Below are positions 16,415 to 24,382 of a stretch of 37,232 nucleotides of DNA, piece by piece; the first letter of the stretch is position 1; each line of letters starts with the position of its first letter. The translations under genes were made by a program, and so were the position numbers. The notes beneath the pieces were generated by a model, which was not told where the DNA came from, ran no database searches, and was given only the letters and a program-made list of their open reading frames with translations. Origin of the DNA: an uncultured Methanobrevibacter sp. (lineage in GTDB: Archaea; Methanobacteriota; Methanobacteria; Methanobacteriales; Methanobacteriaceae); contig ONUN01000003.1 in NCBI GenBank assembly GCA_900320955.1, forward strand, positions 35,323 through 72,554, in the 5' to 3' direction.

Positions 16415-17665
16415 ATGAAAATCTCAAATATTGAAATTAAAAATTTTAAAAGTTTTAAAAATATGTCTGTAAGTTTAAATGATTTCAATGTTGTTGTTGG
16501 TCAGTCTGCATCAGGTAAATCAAATTTTGTTGAAGCTTTTGATTTTTTGAAGGATATTGCTGAAGATTTTGAAAAAGGAGTTTATGATAATGGAAGTATG
16601 CTGATTCAAAATTTAAATTGTAATCGAGATACTCCATCATGTATTAAGGCAACGGTTGGTGATGGGAATCCTTTTGTTGGTGTGTCAAACCCTTTCTCAA
16701 AGAAAGGTGAAGAAATCCGTACAATGGTTTGGTATACTTCTATTGAATATGATTTATGCATTAAATTCCGTGAAACTGAAATTGATTATATTACTGAAAT
16801 CGTAAAGCTTAATTTTAATATCTATGATGATGAGGATTCAAATTTACTTTCTGAAAATGCATTATATTTAAAAAATGATAATGGGAATATTTCTGTATAT
16901 TTTGAAAAAGATGAAACTTATGCTGATTTGGAATTTTTTGCACCTAAAGCATTATTGAATATTGTCAATAATAATTTTAAAGAAAAGCCTGGTTTGATAA
17001 TCAATTCTCCGTTATCTGCAGTACCAATATCATGGTCTAATTATTTTAAGGATATTGGTTCATTTAATTTTGACCCTAATATCAGTAAAATGGGGGATAA
17101 AGGAAATGGTACATTATCCAAATATGGGGATAACTTGCCTTTTATTTTAGACACAATTATCGGCGATGAGGATAACAAAAGGAAATTTCTTAATTTAGTT
17201 TCAATATTATTGCCTTATGTTGAAGACATTGAAGTAAGAAAAATGGATGATGATACTCGAATATTCAGGTTAATTGAAAGTTACACTAAGATTCCTGTAT
17301 TCGCGCCATTTGTTTCAGATGGAACTGCAAATATTCTTGCATTAATATCAGCTATTTATTTTTCTAAAAGAAGCGTGATACTTATTGAAGAACCGGAGAG
17401 GAATATTCATCCTGGTTTGCTTATGCAACTTGTGGGGATGATGAAAGAGGTATCTTCACAGAATAAACAAATTATAATTACAACACATAGTCCTGAAATT
17501 TTAAACAATTGCGATTTGGAGGATATCTTATTCATATCAAGAGATGAAAACGGTTTTTCCACTTTTTCAAAGCCTAGCGACAATGAAGATGTTAGGGAAT
17601 TTATTAAGGAGTTAACTATCGGTGAACTTTTTATGGAGGGTTGTTTGGGTGATACCAATGAATAA
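16415..17665 (+). CDS. AAA/ABC-type ATPase of a two-gene ATPase-TOPRIM system
   Basis: The protein is 416 residues. I start at ATG 16415 because the family N-terminus MKISNIEIKNFKSFKN begins there, although the frame is open to a GTG at 16400. Walker A is GQSASGKS (residues 29-36). The signature region is SDGTANILALISAIYF, the Walker B and D-loop are SVILIEEPERNIHPGL, and the switch His is in IIITTHSPEIL. It is an OLD-type ATPase without a fused nuclease domain; that domain appears instead as the next gene, whose ATG lies inside the end of this one (8-base overlap), implying translational coupling. The arrangement is like known ATPase plus TOPRIM defence pairs such as PARIS, and like Gabija GajA split in two. 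Similarity to any named system would need profile searches. Confidence 0.88.
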   Translation: MKISNIEIKNFKSFKNMSVSLNDFNVVVGQSASGKSNFVEAFDFLKDIAEDFEKGVYDNGSMLIQNLNCNRDTPSCIKATVGDGNPFVGVSNPFSKKGEEIRTMVWYTSIEYDLCIKFRETEIDYITEIVKLNFNIYDDEDSNLLSENALYLKNDNGNISVYFEKDETYADLEFFAPKALLNIVNNNFKEKPGLIINSPLSAVPISWSNYFKDIGSFNFDPNISKMGDKGNGTLSKYGDNLPFILDTIIGDEDNKRKFLNLVSILLPYVEDIEVRKMDDDTRIFRLIESYTKIPVFAPFVSDGTANILALISAIYFSKRSVILIEEPERNIHPGLLMQLVGMMKEVSSQNKQIIITTHSPEILNNCDLEDILFISRDENGFSTFSKPSDNEDVREFIKELTIGELFMEGCLGDTNE

Positions 17666-18188
17666 AGTGTTTATTTATATTGAAGGAGATCATGATAAAC
17701 TTTTTGTAAATTTTGTCTTGTCGGAATATGTTAGAAATAACATGGGTATTGATCTCCATCCAATACCTTACGCTCAAAAACCTCCGAAATCAATTAATAA
17801 AAGCATTCGATCCAAATTCAAATTTGAATATTTGTTTTTATCTGATTTGGATTCTAGAACTCATCCGTGTATAACTTCAATGAAACAAGAGAGATTTGAT
17901 AAGTATGATGCTTTAGATTGTTCTAAAATCATAATTGTTAAAGAAGAGATTGAAAGTTGGTTTCTTGCAGGTGTTGATAATTCATTTGATAAATTTAAAG
18001 GATGGGAAATTCCATGTCAAACTGATGGTATTGAAAAAGAAGATTTTGACAGGATATATAAAATTTCATTTGATTCAAAAAATGATTGTTTAAAAGAAAT
18101 CGCTAAGATTTATAATTTTGATTTAGCGATAGAGCGGAATAGTTCTTTTAAATATTTTTTGAATAAATTGTCTAATTTATTTAATTAG
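17658..18188 (+). CDS. Small TOPRIM-like protein, partner of the ATPase
   Basis: The protein is 176 residues from ATG 17658, inside the last codons of the ATPase gene; a longer frame from 17622 only adds out-of-place residues. The TOPRIM pattern is visible: VFIYIEGDHDKLF with Glu9 at the end of the first strand, YLFLSDLDSRTHP with the Asp63-x-Asp65 pair, and KEEIESWFLAG with acidic residues on a later strand. TOPRIM folds occur in OLD-family nucleases, topoisomerases and primases, and bind metal. This one resembles the DUF4276/OLD-nuclease group in size and motif order, but I cannot assign it to a family with certainty. A nuclease gated by the upstream ATPase is the natural inference. Confidence 0.78.
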   Translation: MNKVFIYIEGDHDKLFVNFVLSEYVRNNMGIDLHPIPYAQKPPKSINKSIRSKFKFEYLFLSDLDSRTHPCITSMKQERFDKYDALDCSKIIIVKEEIESWFLAGVDNSFDKFKGWEIPCQTDGIEKEDFDRIYKISFDSKNDCLKEIAKIYNFDLAIERNSSFKYFLNKLSNLFN

Positions 18189-18481
18189 ATAAGATGTTTA
18201 AAAGGTAGTTTTAGATTGAAATAATTTTAGTTGTATTAATTTTCCAAATGTTACCATTATTTTTAAAATTATTCTGTGTTCATTAATATATTTTCACTTC
18301 ATAATGTTATCTTGAAATCTGAGAACAACTTATAGAGTTTTATAGTTTGGATGTTGGAAAATTTTCACATGTTTTATCATGGAATTTCGTTTAATTTTTG
18401 TTCATATCTTAAATTAATAATTATTGTAAATTATAATCAATACATAAATATAATAATGTGTTGTGATATATTTATAGTATA
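18189..18481. other. Intergenic region, border of the accessory island
   Basis: No gene is seen. The composition changes here from the extreme A+T richness of the island to the more balanced codon use of the following genes. A TATA-like stretch (ATACATAAATATAATA, about 18440-18455) could serve the glycosyltransferase gene, giving a very short leader. Confidence 0.4.
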
Positions 18482-19408
18482 ATGAAAACTGTTATCCTTA
18501 TTCCATGCTACAATGAAGCAAAAACAATTGAAAAAGTAGTCAAAGACTTCAAAAAAGAAATGCCTCATGCAGATATTTATGTCTATGACAATAATTCTAC
18601 AGACGGTACTGATGAAATCGCAAAAGATGCAGGGGCCATTGTCCGATATGAATACAAGCAGGGCAAGGGAAATGTTGTAAGATCAATGTTTCGTGAACTC
18701 GATGCCGATTGCTATATTATGGTCGACGGTGATGATACATATCCTGCAAACCATGCAAAGGAACTAGAAAGAATCATCCTGGACGGCGAAGCGGATATGG
18801 TTATAGGTGACAGGCTGTCATCAACATATTTTGAGGAAAATGACAGGCCGTTCCACAATACTGGAAACAGGGTGGTCAGAAAGTTCATAAACTTTTTCTT
18901 TAAAAGCGATCTCAACGATATAATGACTGGAATGAGGGCATTCAACTATGATTTCGTCAAATCTTTCCCAATTCAGTCCAAAGGTTTTGAAATTGAAACT
19001 GAAATGAGTGTTTTTGCCCTAATCAACAATTTTAAAATCGATGAAATTCCAATCGAGTATCGTGACAGGGTTGACGGATCAGAATCAAAGCTTCATACCT
19101 ATCGTGACGGTTATAAGGTTATAAGGATGATTGTGGCATTGGTACGTGATAAACGTCCGTTGTTTTTCTTTTCAATGCTAACATTAATCCTTTTAATAAT
19201 TGCGGGGATTTATTTCTTCCCAATTTTATTCAAATACTTCTCAACAGGTTATGTTTTACGAATACCTACATTGATAATGATTGCAACAGTAGTAATCGTT
19301 GCAACAATAATCTTTTTTACTGGTGTCATATTGTATGTTCTCAAAAAGCAGCACAGAGACGACTTGGAACACCATTTGATTTTATTGAATGAATTGAAAA
19401 AAAAGTAG
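18482..19408 (+). CDS. Dolichyl-phosphate sugar synthase-like glycosyltransferase (GT2)
   Basis: The protein is 308 residues. It probably transfers glucose or mannose from a nucleotide sugar to a polyprenyl phosphate at the cytoplasmic face of the membrane, supplying lipid-linked sugars for surface glycans. The N-terminal GT2 domain starts at ILIPCYNEAKTIEKVV, has YDNNSTDGT, the metal-binding MVDGDDTYPA (DxD-type), and MTGMRAFNYDFV and RDRVDGSESKL in the acceptor region. Two long hydrophobic segments (about residues 220-242 and 255-283) anchor the C-terminus, as in two-helix DPM1/DpgS-like enzymes. There is no Shine-Dalgarno sequence before the ATG, and the TATA candidates lie close, so the message may be nearly leaderless. 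It is a single gene at the border between island and core region. Confidence 0.88.
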   Translation: MKTVILIPCYNEAKTIEKVVKDFKKEMPHADIYVYDNNSTDGTDEIAKDAGAIVRYEYKQGKGNVVRSMFRELDADCYIMVDGDDTYPANHAKELERIILDGEADMVIGDRLSSTYFEENDRPFHNTGNRVVRKFINFFFKSDLNDIMTGMRAFNYDFVKSFPIQSKGFEIETEMSVFALINNFKIDEIPIEYRDRVDGSESKLHTYRDGYKVIRMIVALVRDKRPLFFFSMLTLILLIIAGIYFFPILFKYFSTGYVLRIPTLIMIATVVIVATIIFFTGVILYVLKKQHRDDLEHHLILLNELKKK

Positions 19409-19884
19409 ATTAATCGACAAATATCAAGTTTCGGGAGATTTAAAGAATAAAGATATTGCATTAGTTGACAATGAGTAAGTTAACTGATTCGCCATATTAA
19501 ATTTTGATTTTATTCCATAATATGTCTTGTAATTTTTTTATTGTCAGGTCTCTGCATGCGATTTTTCAATAATCTTGTTGGTTAATCTATATGTGTTTGC
19601 GTGATTTTTAAAAGTTTAAAGATTGTTTTTTGTAAGTTGATTTTGTGATAAATATTTTTTACATTTTTGTGAAAGACAGTCAAAATGGTGGATGGTCTTT
19701 TGCAGTAGGTTGTATCAAAATCATGTGGCGTAAAGTACAGTAGTTCTTTTGAGTTGTACATGCCATGTTGGGAAATATTTTAATTTATTTTTAGGTCAAA
19801 CAATTAAAATTCTTAAGACATATGCAAAATTATTTTAATGCATGATAACATATATAACTAAAGTAATGACATTTAGGTGAAAAA
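19409..19884. other. Intergenic region with probable gene relics and the metK promoter
   Basis: The 476 bases contain a coding-like tail at 19410-19478 (plus), DKYQVSGDLKNKDIALVDNE then stop, and on the minus strand a short frame near 19500-19570 reading LLKNRMQRPDNKKITRHIME. Both look like ends of dead genes but cannot be named. 19625-19671 resembles 7914-7960. The last 40 bases carry the metK promoter. Confidence 0.4.
19849..19880 (+). promoter_or_regulatory. metK promoter and ribosome site
   Basis: A TATA box (ACATATATAAC, 19849-19858) lies about 35 bases before the start codon, and AGGTGA (19875-19880) is placed four bases before ATG 19885. The expected transcript start would leave a leader of only about 10 bases. 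Confidence 0.5.
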
Positions 19885-21057
19885 ATGAGTAAAGTATATA
19901 GAACTTTTACATCTGAATCAGTAACACAAGGACACCCAGATAAGGTTGCAGACATCATATCTGATGCAATATTGGATGCATACATGGCAAATGATAAAAA
20001 TTCCCACGTTGCATGTGAAACTTGTGTAACAACAGATTTTTGTATGGTATTTGGTGAGATAACTTCAAATACTGATTTATCCGAAGAAGATATTGAAAAG
20101 ATTATTAGGGATACTATTATTGAAATCGGTTACGATAATCCTGATTTGGAATTTGACGGTCACAACTGTATTGTTGCAAACAGACTTCATGCACAGTCTC
20201 AAGATATCAACCAGGGAGTTGACAGGGGAGATGAAGAAACTGGAGCAGGAGATCAAGGAATGATGTTCGGTTTTGCAACAAACGAAACAGAATCATTAAT
20301 GCCGTTCCCGATTGACTTAGCACGCAAACTCACAAACAAACTTACAGAACTCAGAGAATCTGGTGAAATTCCATATTTAAGGCCTGACGGTAAGGCACAG
20401 GTATCAGTCAACTATGATGAAGATGGAAATGTACTTTCATTGGATGCTGTTGTTCTATCAACCCAACATGATGAAAGCGTATCATATGATCAGGAAAGAT
20501 TAAAAGAAGACATCCGTGAAAAACTCTTCAAGGCAGTCATCCCACAGGAATTGATGACAGAAAATACAAAAGAGCACATCAATCCGACCGGTAAATTTGA
20601 AATAGGTGGTCCTCATGGAGATGCAGGTCTTACTGGTAGAAAAATCATTGTAGATACCTATGGTGGATATGCAAGACATGGTGGAGGTGCATTTTCAGGA
20701 AAAGACTGCACCAAAGTGGACAGAAGTGCATGTTACATGGCAAGATACATTGCCAAAAACATCGTTGCAAGCGGTCTTGCTGAAAAATGTGAAATCCAAT
20801 TGTCATATGCAATTGGTGTAGCTGAACCAACCTCCGTTATGGTGGATACCTTTGGAACTGGTGCAGACATCGGAGACAAGACCTTTGAGGAAATCGTTCG
20901 TGAAAACTTCAAATTGACTCCTGATGGAATCATCGAAACCTTAGGATTAAGAGACACTACTTATAAACAGACTGCTAAATACGGTCACTTCGGTATTGAA
21001 GGTCTTCCATGGGAAGAAACCGACAAAGCTGACGATTTAGCAAAATACATTAAATAA
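19885..21057 (+). CDS. metK: S-adenosylmethionine synthetase, bacterial type
   Basis: The protein is 390 residues and makes SAM from ATP and methionine. It belongs to the bacterial/eukaryotic MetK family, not to the divergent archaeal MAT family found in most archaea. The motifs are unmistakable: [20 protein letters not shown] at the N-terminus (ATP and methionine site), [16 protein letters not shown], and [20 protein letters not shown] followed by [20 protein letters not shown] (the phosphate-binding P-loop-like region). The full length and intact motifs indicate activity. It has its own promoter and a hairpin terminator. Bacterial origin by transfer is inferred from the family; whether the genome also keeps the archaeal enzyme cannot be seen. 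The local SAH hydrolase pseudogene suggests that SAM recycling has been remodelled. Confidence 0.95.
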   Translation: MSKVYRTFTSESVTQGHPDKVADIISDAILDAYMANDKNSHVACETCVTTDFCMVFGEITSNTDLSEEDIEKIIRDTIIEIGYDNPDLEFDGHNCIVANRLHAQSQDINQGVDRGDEETGAGDQGMMFGFATNETESLMPFPIDLARKLTNKLTELRESGEIPYLRPDGKAQVSVNYDEDGNVLSLDAVVLSTQHDESVSYDQERLKEDIREKLFKAVIPQELMTENTKEHINPTGKFEIGGPHGDAGLTGRKIIVDTYGGYARHGGGAFSGKDCTKVDRSACYMARYIAKNIVASGLAEKCEIQLSYAIGVAEPTSVMVDTFGTGADIGDKTFEEIVRENFKLTPDGIIETLGLRDTTYKQTAKYGHFGIEGLPWEETDKADDLAKYIK

Positions 21058-21064
21058 TACTAAG

Positions 21065-21103
21065 ATTTGCTTTCTTTTGAAAGCAAATTAAAAACTTTTT
21101 TTT
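21065..21103 (+). terminator. Hairpin terminator after metK
   Basis: A perfect 10-base inverted repeat (ATTTGCTTTC / GAAAGCAAAT, 21065-21074 and 21079-21088) with a TTTT loop is followed by an eight-T run at 21096-21103. Archaeal termination usually needs only the T-run, so the hairpin is a bonus. Confidence 0.7.
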
Positions 21104-21257
21104 AAAACTTTTTCTCGCTTATTTTTATTAATTTCTTCAAAAAACATCAAAATTCACAACTTTTATGTCATTTTGCTAAAAAAATTCATGAAATATTGCT
21201 GTTTACTAAATGAAATAAATCTATTTTTTCATCTCTTTTGAATGAATCAATCTTAAC

Positions 21258-21313
21258 TTTTATATATTTTAAAAAATATAAAATAAATGGGTTGTTGGAA
21301 GTATTATTCCAAC
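21258..21313 (+). promoter_or_regulatory. Promoter with inverted repeat before the CofE-like gene
   Basis: A TATA box (TTTTATATATTTT, about 21257-21269) is followed, where transcription should begin, by a perfect 7-base inverted repeat, GTTGGAA / TTCCAAC, at 21294-21300 and 21307-21313. It could be an operator at the start site or a hairpin at the 5' end of the message. AAGGAG at 21331-21336 is the ribosome site. Confidence 0.5.
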
Positions 21314-21344
21314 TGACTATTCATGCTTTTAAGGAGTAAAAAAG

Positions 21345-22529
21345 ATGAGATGTGTTGGTACTGTTGTACGTGGTATAAGGACACCAATTATTAAGGAAAA
21401 CGATGATTTGGCTACTATAGTTGTAGATTCATTAATGGCTGCAAAAGAAAGTGAAGGATTTGAATTTAGGGATAAAGATGTTGTTGCAATTACTGAAGCG
21501 GTTGTAGGTATTTCAGAAGGAAATTATGTGACTGTAGATGATGTTGCTGAAGATTTGACAAACAAATTCCCGTCAAAAGATATTGGGGTAGTAAACCCTA
21601 TTTTAAGCAGAAACAGATTTTCCATTATCTTGAAGGGTATTGCAAGAGCAATGGATAAGATTACTCTTTTAACCTCTTTCCCGTCAGATGAAGTGGGAAA
21701 CGGTATTTTGGATGAGGAAATTTTAGAAAAAAGCGAATATCATTTAGGTAGCATTATTTCTGAGGATGAATATTATGAAACTTTTGGCTCATGGATACAT
21801 CCGTTTACCGGAATCAACATGATTGACTTTTATCGTGAATTGATTGAAAGTGAAGACTGTGAAGTGGAATTTGTCTTTTCCAACGATATAAAAACAATTC
21901 TTGATTATACAAATGATGTTTTAACCTGTGATATTCACACAAGAGAAAAAAGCACAAAACTGCTCAAAGGTCTTGGAGCCAATGTATATGGTCTTCATCA
22001 GGTTTTAGTTGAACCTATTGGAGATTCAGGGTGCAATCCTGACTTCGGACTTTTAGGTTCTAACAAGGCAACAGAGGAAAAACTTAAACTCTTCCCAAAA
22101 ACTGGGGATGTTCTTGTAAGGGAAGTGCAGAAAAGACTCATAGACATCACCGGAAAGCAAATTGAAGTGATGGTTTATGGTGATGGTGCATTCAAAGACC
22201 CTGTTGGACAAATCTGGGAACTTGCAGATCCTATTGTCTCACCGGCACACACTGACGGTTTGGTTGGAACACCTAATGAAATCAAATTGAAATATGTTTC
22301 AGATAACAAATTCGCTGATTTGAAAGGCGATGAGTTAAAAGAAGCAATTAAAGATGAAATCAAGCATAAGGATAAAGACTTGACCGGTCAAATGATTACT
22401 GAAGGAACAACTCCAAGAAGATTGACTGACCTTATCGGTTCATTATGTGATTTGACAAGCGGTTCCGGAGACAAGGGAACACCTGTCGTATTTATACAAG
22501 GATACTTTGATAATTTAGCAAATGACTAA
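21345..22529 (+). CDS. CofE-like F420-0:gamma-glutamyl ligase family protein, long form
   Basis: The protein is 394 residues and starts at ATG 21345 after a well-spaced AAGGAG. Family hallmarks include the N-terminal GIRTPIIKENDDL, DVVAITEAVVGISEGN, the central HTREKSTKLLKGLGANVYGL, FGLLGSNKATEE, and an acidic, glycine-rich MVYGDGAFKDPVGQIWELAD that would bind metal and nucleotide. True CofE enzymes, which add glutamates to coenzyme F420-0 using GTP, are about 250 residues. This protein is some 140 residues longer and belongs to a long paralogous group also found in bacteria that lack F420. It may therefore ligate glutamate to a different acceptor. It stands alone with its own promoter and T-rich terminator. 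Confidence 0.8.
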   Translation: MRCVGTVVRGIRTPIIKENDDLATIVVDSLMAAKESEGFEFRDKDVVAITEAVVGISEGNYVTVDDVAEDLTNKFPSKDIGVVNPILSRNRFSIILKGIARAMDKITLLTSFPSDEVGNGILDEEILEKSEYHLGSIISEDEYYETFGSWIHPFTGINMIDFYRELIESEDCEVEFVFSNDIKTILDYTNDVLTCDIHTREKSTKLLKGLGANVYGLHQVLVEPIGDSGCNPDFGLLGSNKATEEKLKLFPKTGDVLVREVQKRLIDITGKQIEVMVYGDGAFKDPVGQIWELADPIVSPAHTDGLVGTPNEIKLKYVSDNKFADLKGDELKEAIKDEIKHKDKDLTGQMITEGTTPRRLTDLIGSLCDLTSGSGDKGTPVVFIQGYFDNLAND

Positions 22530-22530
22530 A

Positions 22531-22556
22531 TTATCCTTTTTTTACTATTTTTTTTG
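22531..22556 (+). terminator. T-rich terminator after the CofE-like gene
   Basis: Two T-runs (22537-22543 and 22548-22555) follow the stop codon directly, a typical archaeal intrinsic termination signal. Confidence 0.6.
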
Positions 22557-22702
22557 TGCAGTTCTATAAGATTATTGCTGGAAGATAGAAACCTGCAGAC
22601 TATAATTTAAATTTATTAAATGCTTTGGAGTTTCATCATAGAACAAGCATTATATAATTCCTTCAACAAAATTATATTATTAACAATTTTTTAGGTGTAA
22701 CT

Positions 22703-23506
22703 GTGCAAGTAACAAATCCCGAACAACTGTTTGAACTTAAGGAAAACGAGTTCATAGGAGAACTTCCAACCCTTACAAACTCACAAATTAATTTCAACGG
22801 TATCAATAACATTCTGGTTTGCGAGGAAGGGGTCAATTTATGGAACTCCAGAATAGATTTCAATATGGACAACTCCATTCTGTACCTTTCAAGCGATATC
22901 CATAACTATTCGGTCAATATTTCACTTCACAACAACAACATCTGCTTTATTGGAAAAAACAATTTCTTCAACGGCATGACAGTATTTGTACTTTCGGAAT
23001 CCAAGAACATATTCCTGGGAGATGATTGTTTCATTTCTTATAATGTGGTTTTCAGAACTTCAGACGGACATCCGATTTACAATGCTGAATCAAAAAGAAG
23101 AGAGAATTTTGCCAAAAGCATATATGTTGGAGACCATGTGTGGCTGGGCCAGAATGCATTCATATTCAAGGGTTCCAAAATCGGTTCAGGCTCCATAATC
23201 GGAGCAGGTTCGGTGGTTTCAAATAAGACTATCAATTCAAATACTACTTATGCAGGAGCTCCATTAAAGTTAATCAAAGACAGCAGCTTTTGGATTCCTC
23301 ATTCGGTTCACGGATGGAGCGAAGAGGACATAAGCAAAATGTCTGTTTATAATTCAGAACTGTTCATATATGATGTTGACGATTCCACACTGAATTTCGA
23401 TAAAATCGAAGATGACCTTAACAGTTTTTCGGAACTTGATGATGTCGTATCATATATCTGGTCCACAATACTTGTTGGTGGAAAGAACAGATTTACCATA
23501 AAATAG
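22703..23506 (+). CDS. Hexapeptide-repeat acyltransferase
   Basis: The protein is 267 residues with a GTG start at 22703, selected by AGGTG at 22693-22697. The middle and C-terminal parts form a left-handed parallel beta-helix: repeated small/aliphatic hexads around IFLGDDCFISYNVVFRTSDG, GDHVWLGQNAFIFKG and SKIGSGSIIGAGSVV, followed by the family tail TTYAGAPLKLIK. Such enzymes transfer acetyl or other acyl groups to sugars; the conserved His is probably the one in the SDGHPIYN segment. The last 65 residues are acidic and not part of the fold. Its stop is 10 bases from galU, so it heads an acyltransferase-galU-ugd operon and probably modifies a nucleotide sugar or a surface polysaccharide. 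Confidence 0.87.
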   Translation: MQVTNPEQLFELKENEFIGELPTLTNSQINFNGINNILVCEEGVNLWNSRIDFNMDNSILYLSSDIHNYSVNISLHNNNICFIGKNNFFNGMTVFVLSESKNIFLGDDCFISYNVVFRTSDGHPIYNAESKRRENFAKSIYVGDHVWLGQNAFIFKGSKIGSGSIIGAGSVVSNKTINSNTTYAGAPLKLIKDSSFWIPHSVHGWSEEDISKMSVYNSELFIYDVDDSTLNFDKIEDDLNSFSELDDVVSYIWSTILVGGKNRFTIK

Positions 23507-23516
23507 GTGTATTATT

Positions 23517-24359
23517 ATGAAAGCAGTTATCCCGGCGGCAGGCCTAGGTACAAGATTATTGCCTGCAACCAAAGCACAACCAAAAGAAATGTTGCCGATT
23601 TATGACAAGCCTACAATTCATTATGTTGTTGAAGAGGCATTGAAAGCAGGAATTGACGATATCATGATTGTCACAGGCAGAAACAAAAGGTCAATTGAAG
23701 ATTACTTCGACAAATCACATGAACTTGAATATATGCTGCAGAAGGCAGGAAAGGACCGTGACTTGAAAAAGGTTAGAAAAATCACAGATTTGGCAGACAT
23801 CTGCTATGTAAGGCAAAGAGACTTGAAAGGATTGGGGGATGCGATTTTATCTGCTGAAAGACATGTCGGAGATGAGCCTTTTGCCGTACTTTTAGGCGAT
23901 TCAATCGTTAAGTGCAACTCATGCACAGGACATCTGGTTGATGTTTTTGAAAAATATCAGAAATCCACAATTGCAATAAGGAAAGTTCCAAATGAACATG
24001 TAAACCGGTATGGTATTGTCAGCGGATCTGAAATCGATAAGGATATCTATAAAATCAACAAGTTAGTAGAAAAGCCTGAAATCGGACAGGCCCCTACAAA
24101 TCTGGCAATCGTTGGAAGATATGTCCTTACGCCAGACATATTCGACAAGCTTAAGGAAACCGAACCTGGATTCAACGATGAGGTACAGCTTACTGATGCA
24201 ATATCAAAGCTTGATGATGTTTACGGCGTCAATTATCACGGCAAGGTTTTCAACATTGAAAACAGGATGGGATGGCTTAAGTCATCAATCGACTTTGCAT
24301 TGGATGACGGCGAATTTAAAGATGATTTGATTGGATATATGAAAACTTTCATGGATTAA
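23517..24359 (+). CDS. galU: UTP-glucose-1-phosphate uridylyltransferase
   Basis: The protein is 280 residues, typical for GalU. It makes UDP-glucose from UTP and glucose-1-phosphate. The N-terminus MKAVIPAAGLGTRLLPATKA followed by QPKEMLPIYDKP is the nucleotide-binding signature of the sugar-nucleotidyltransferase family. LLGDSIVKCN holds the metal-binding Asp, and VEKPEIGQAP and NRYGIV are further GalU hallmarks. The ribosome site AGGTG overlaps the stop of the preceding acyltransferase gene, so the two are coupled. The product feeds the next gene, UDP-glucose dehydrogenase, for UDP-glucuronate and surface glycans. Confidence 0.95.
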   Translation: MKAVIPAAGLGTRLLPATKAQPKEMLPIYDKPTIHYVVEEALKAGIDDIMIVTGRNKRSIEDYFDKSHELEYMLQKAGKDRDLKKVRKITDLADICYVRQRDLKGLGDAILSAERHVGDEPFAVLLGDSIVKCNSCTGHLVDVFEKYQKSTIAIRKVPNEHVNRYGIVSGSEIDKDIYKINKLVEKPEIGQAPTNLAIVGRYVLTPDIFDKLKETEPGFNDEVQLTDAISKLDDVYGVNYHGKVFNIENRMGWLKSSIDFALDDGEFKDDLIGYMKTFMD

Positions 24360-24382
24360 TTTTTTTAAATAGATGTGATGAT

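Noticed and set aside
17622-17657. Upstream start for the TOPRIM-like gene
   Set aside because: The extra residues come from the ATPase coding frame region and precede the family-like start MNKVFIYIEGD; the later ATG gives normal overlap.
21065-21088. Riboswitch near metK
   Set aside because: The only structure is a simple hairpin downstream of the stop codon followed by a T-run, which fits a terminator; the leader is too short for a SAM riboswitch.
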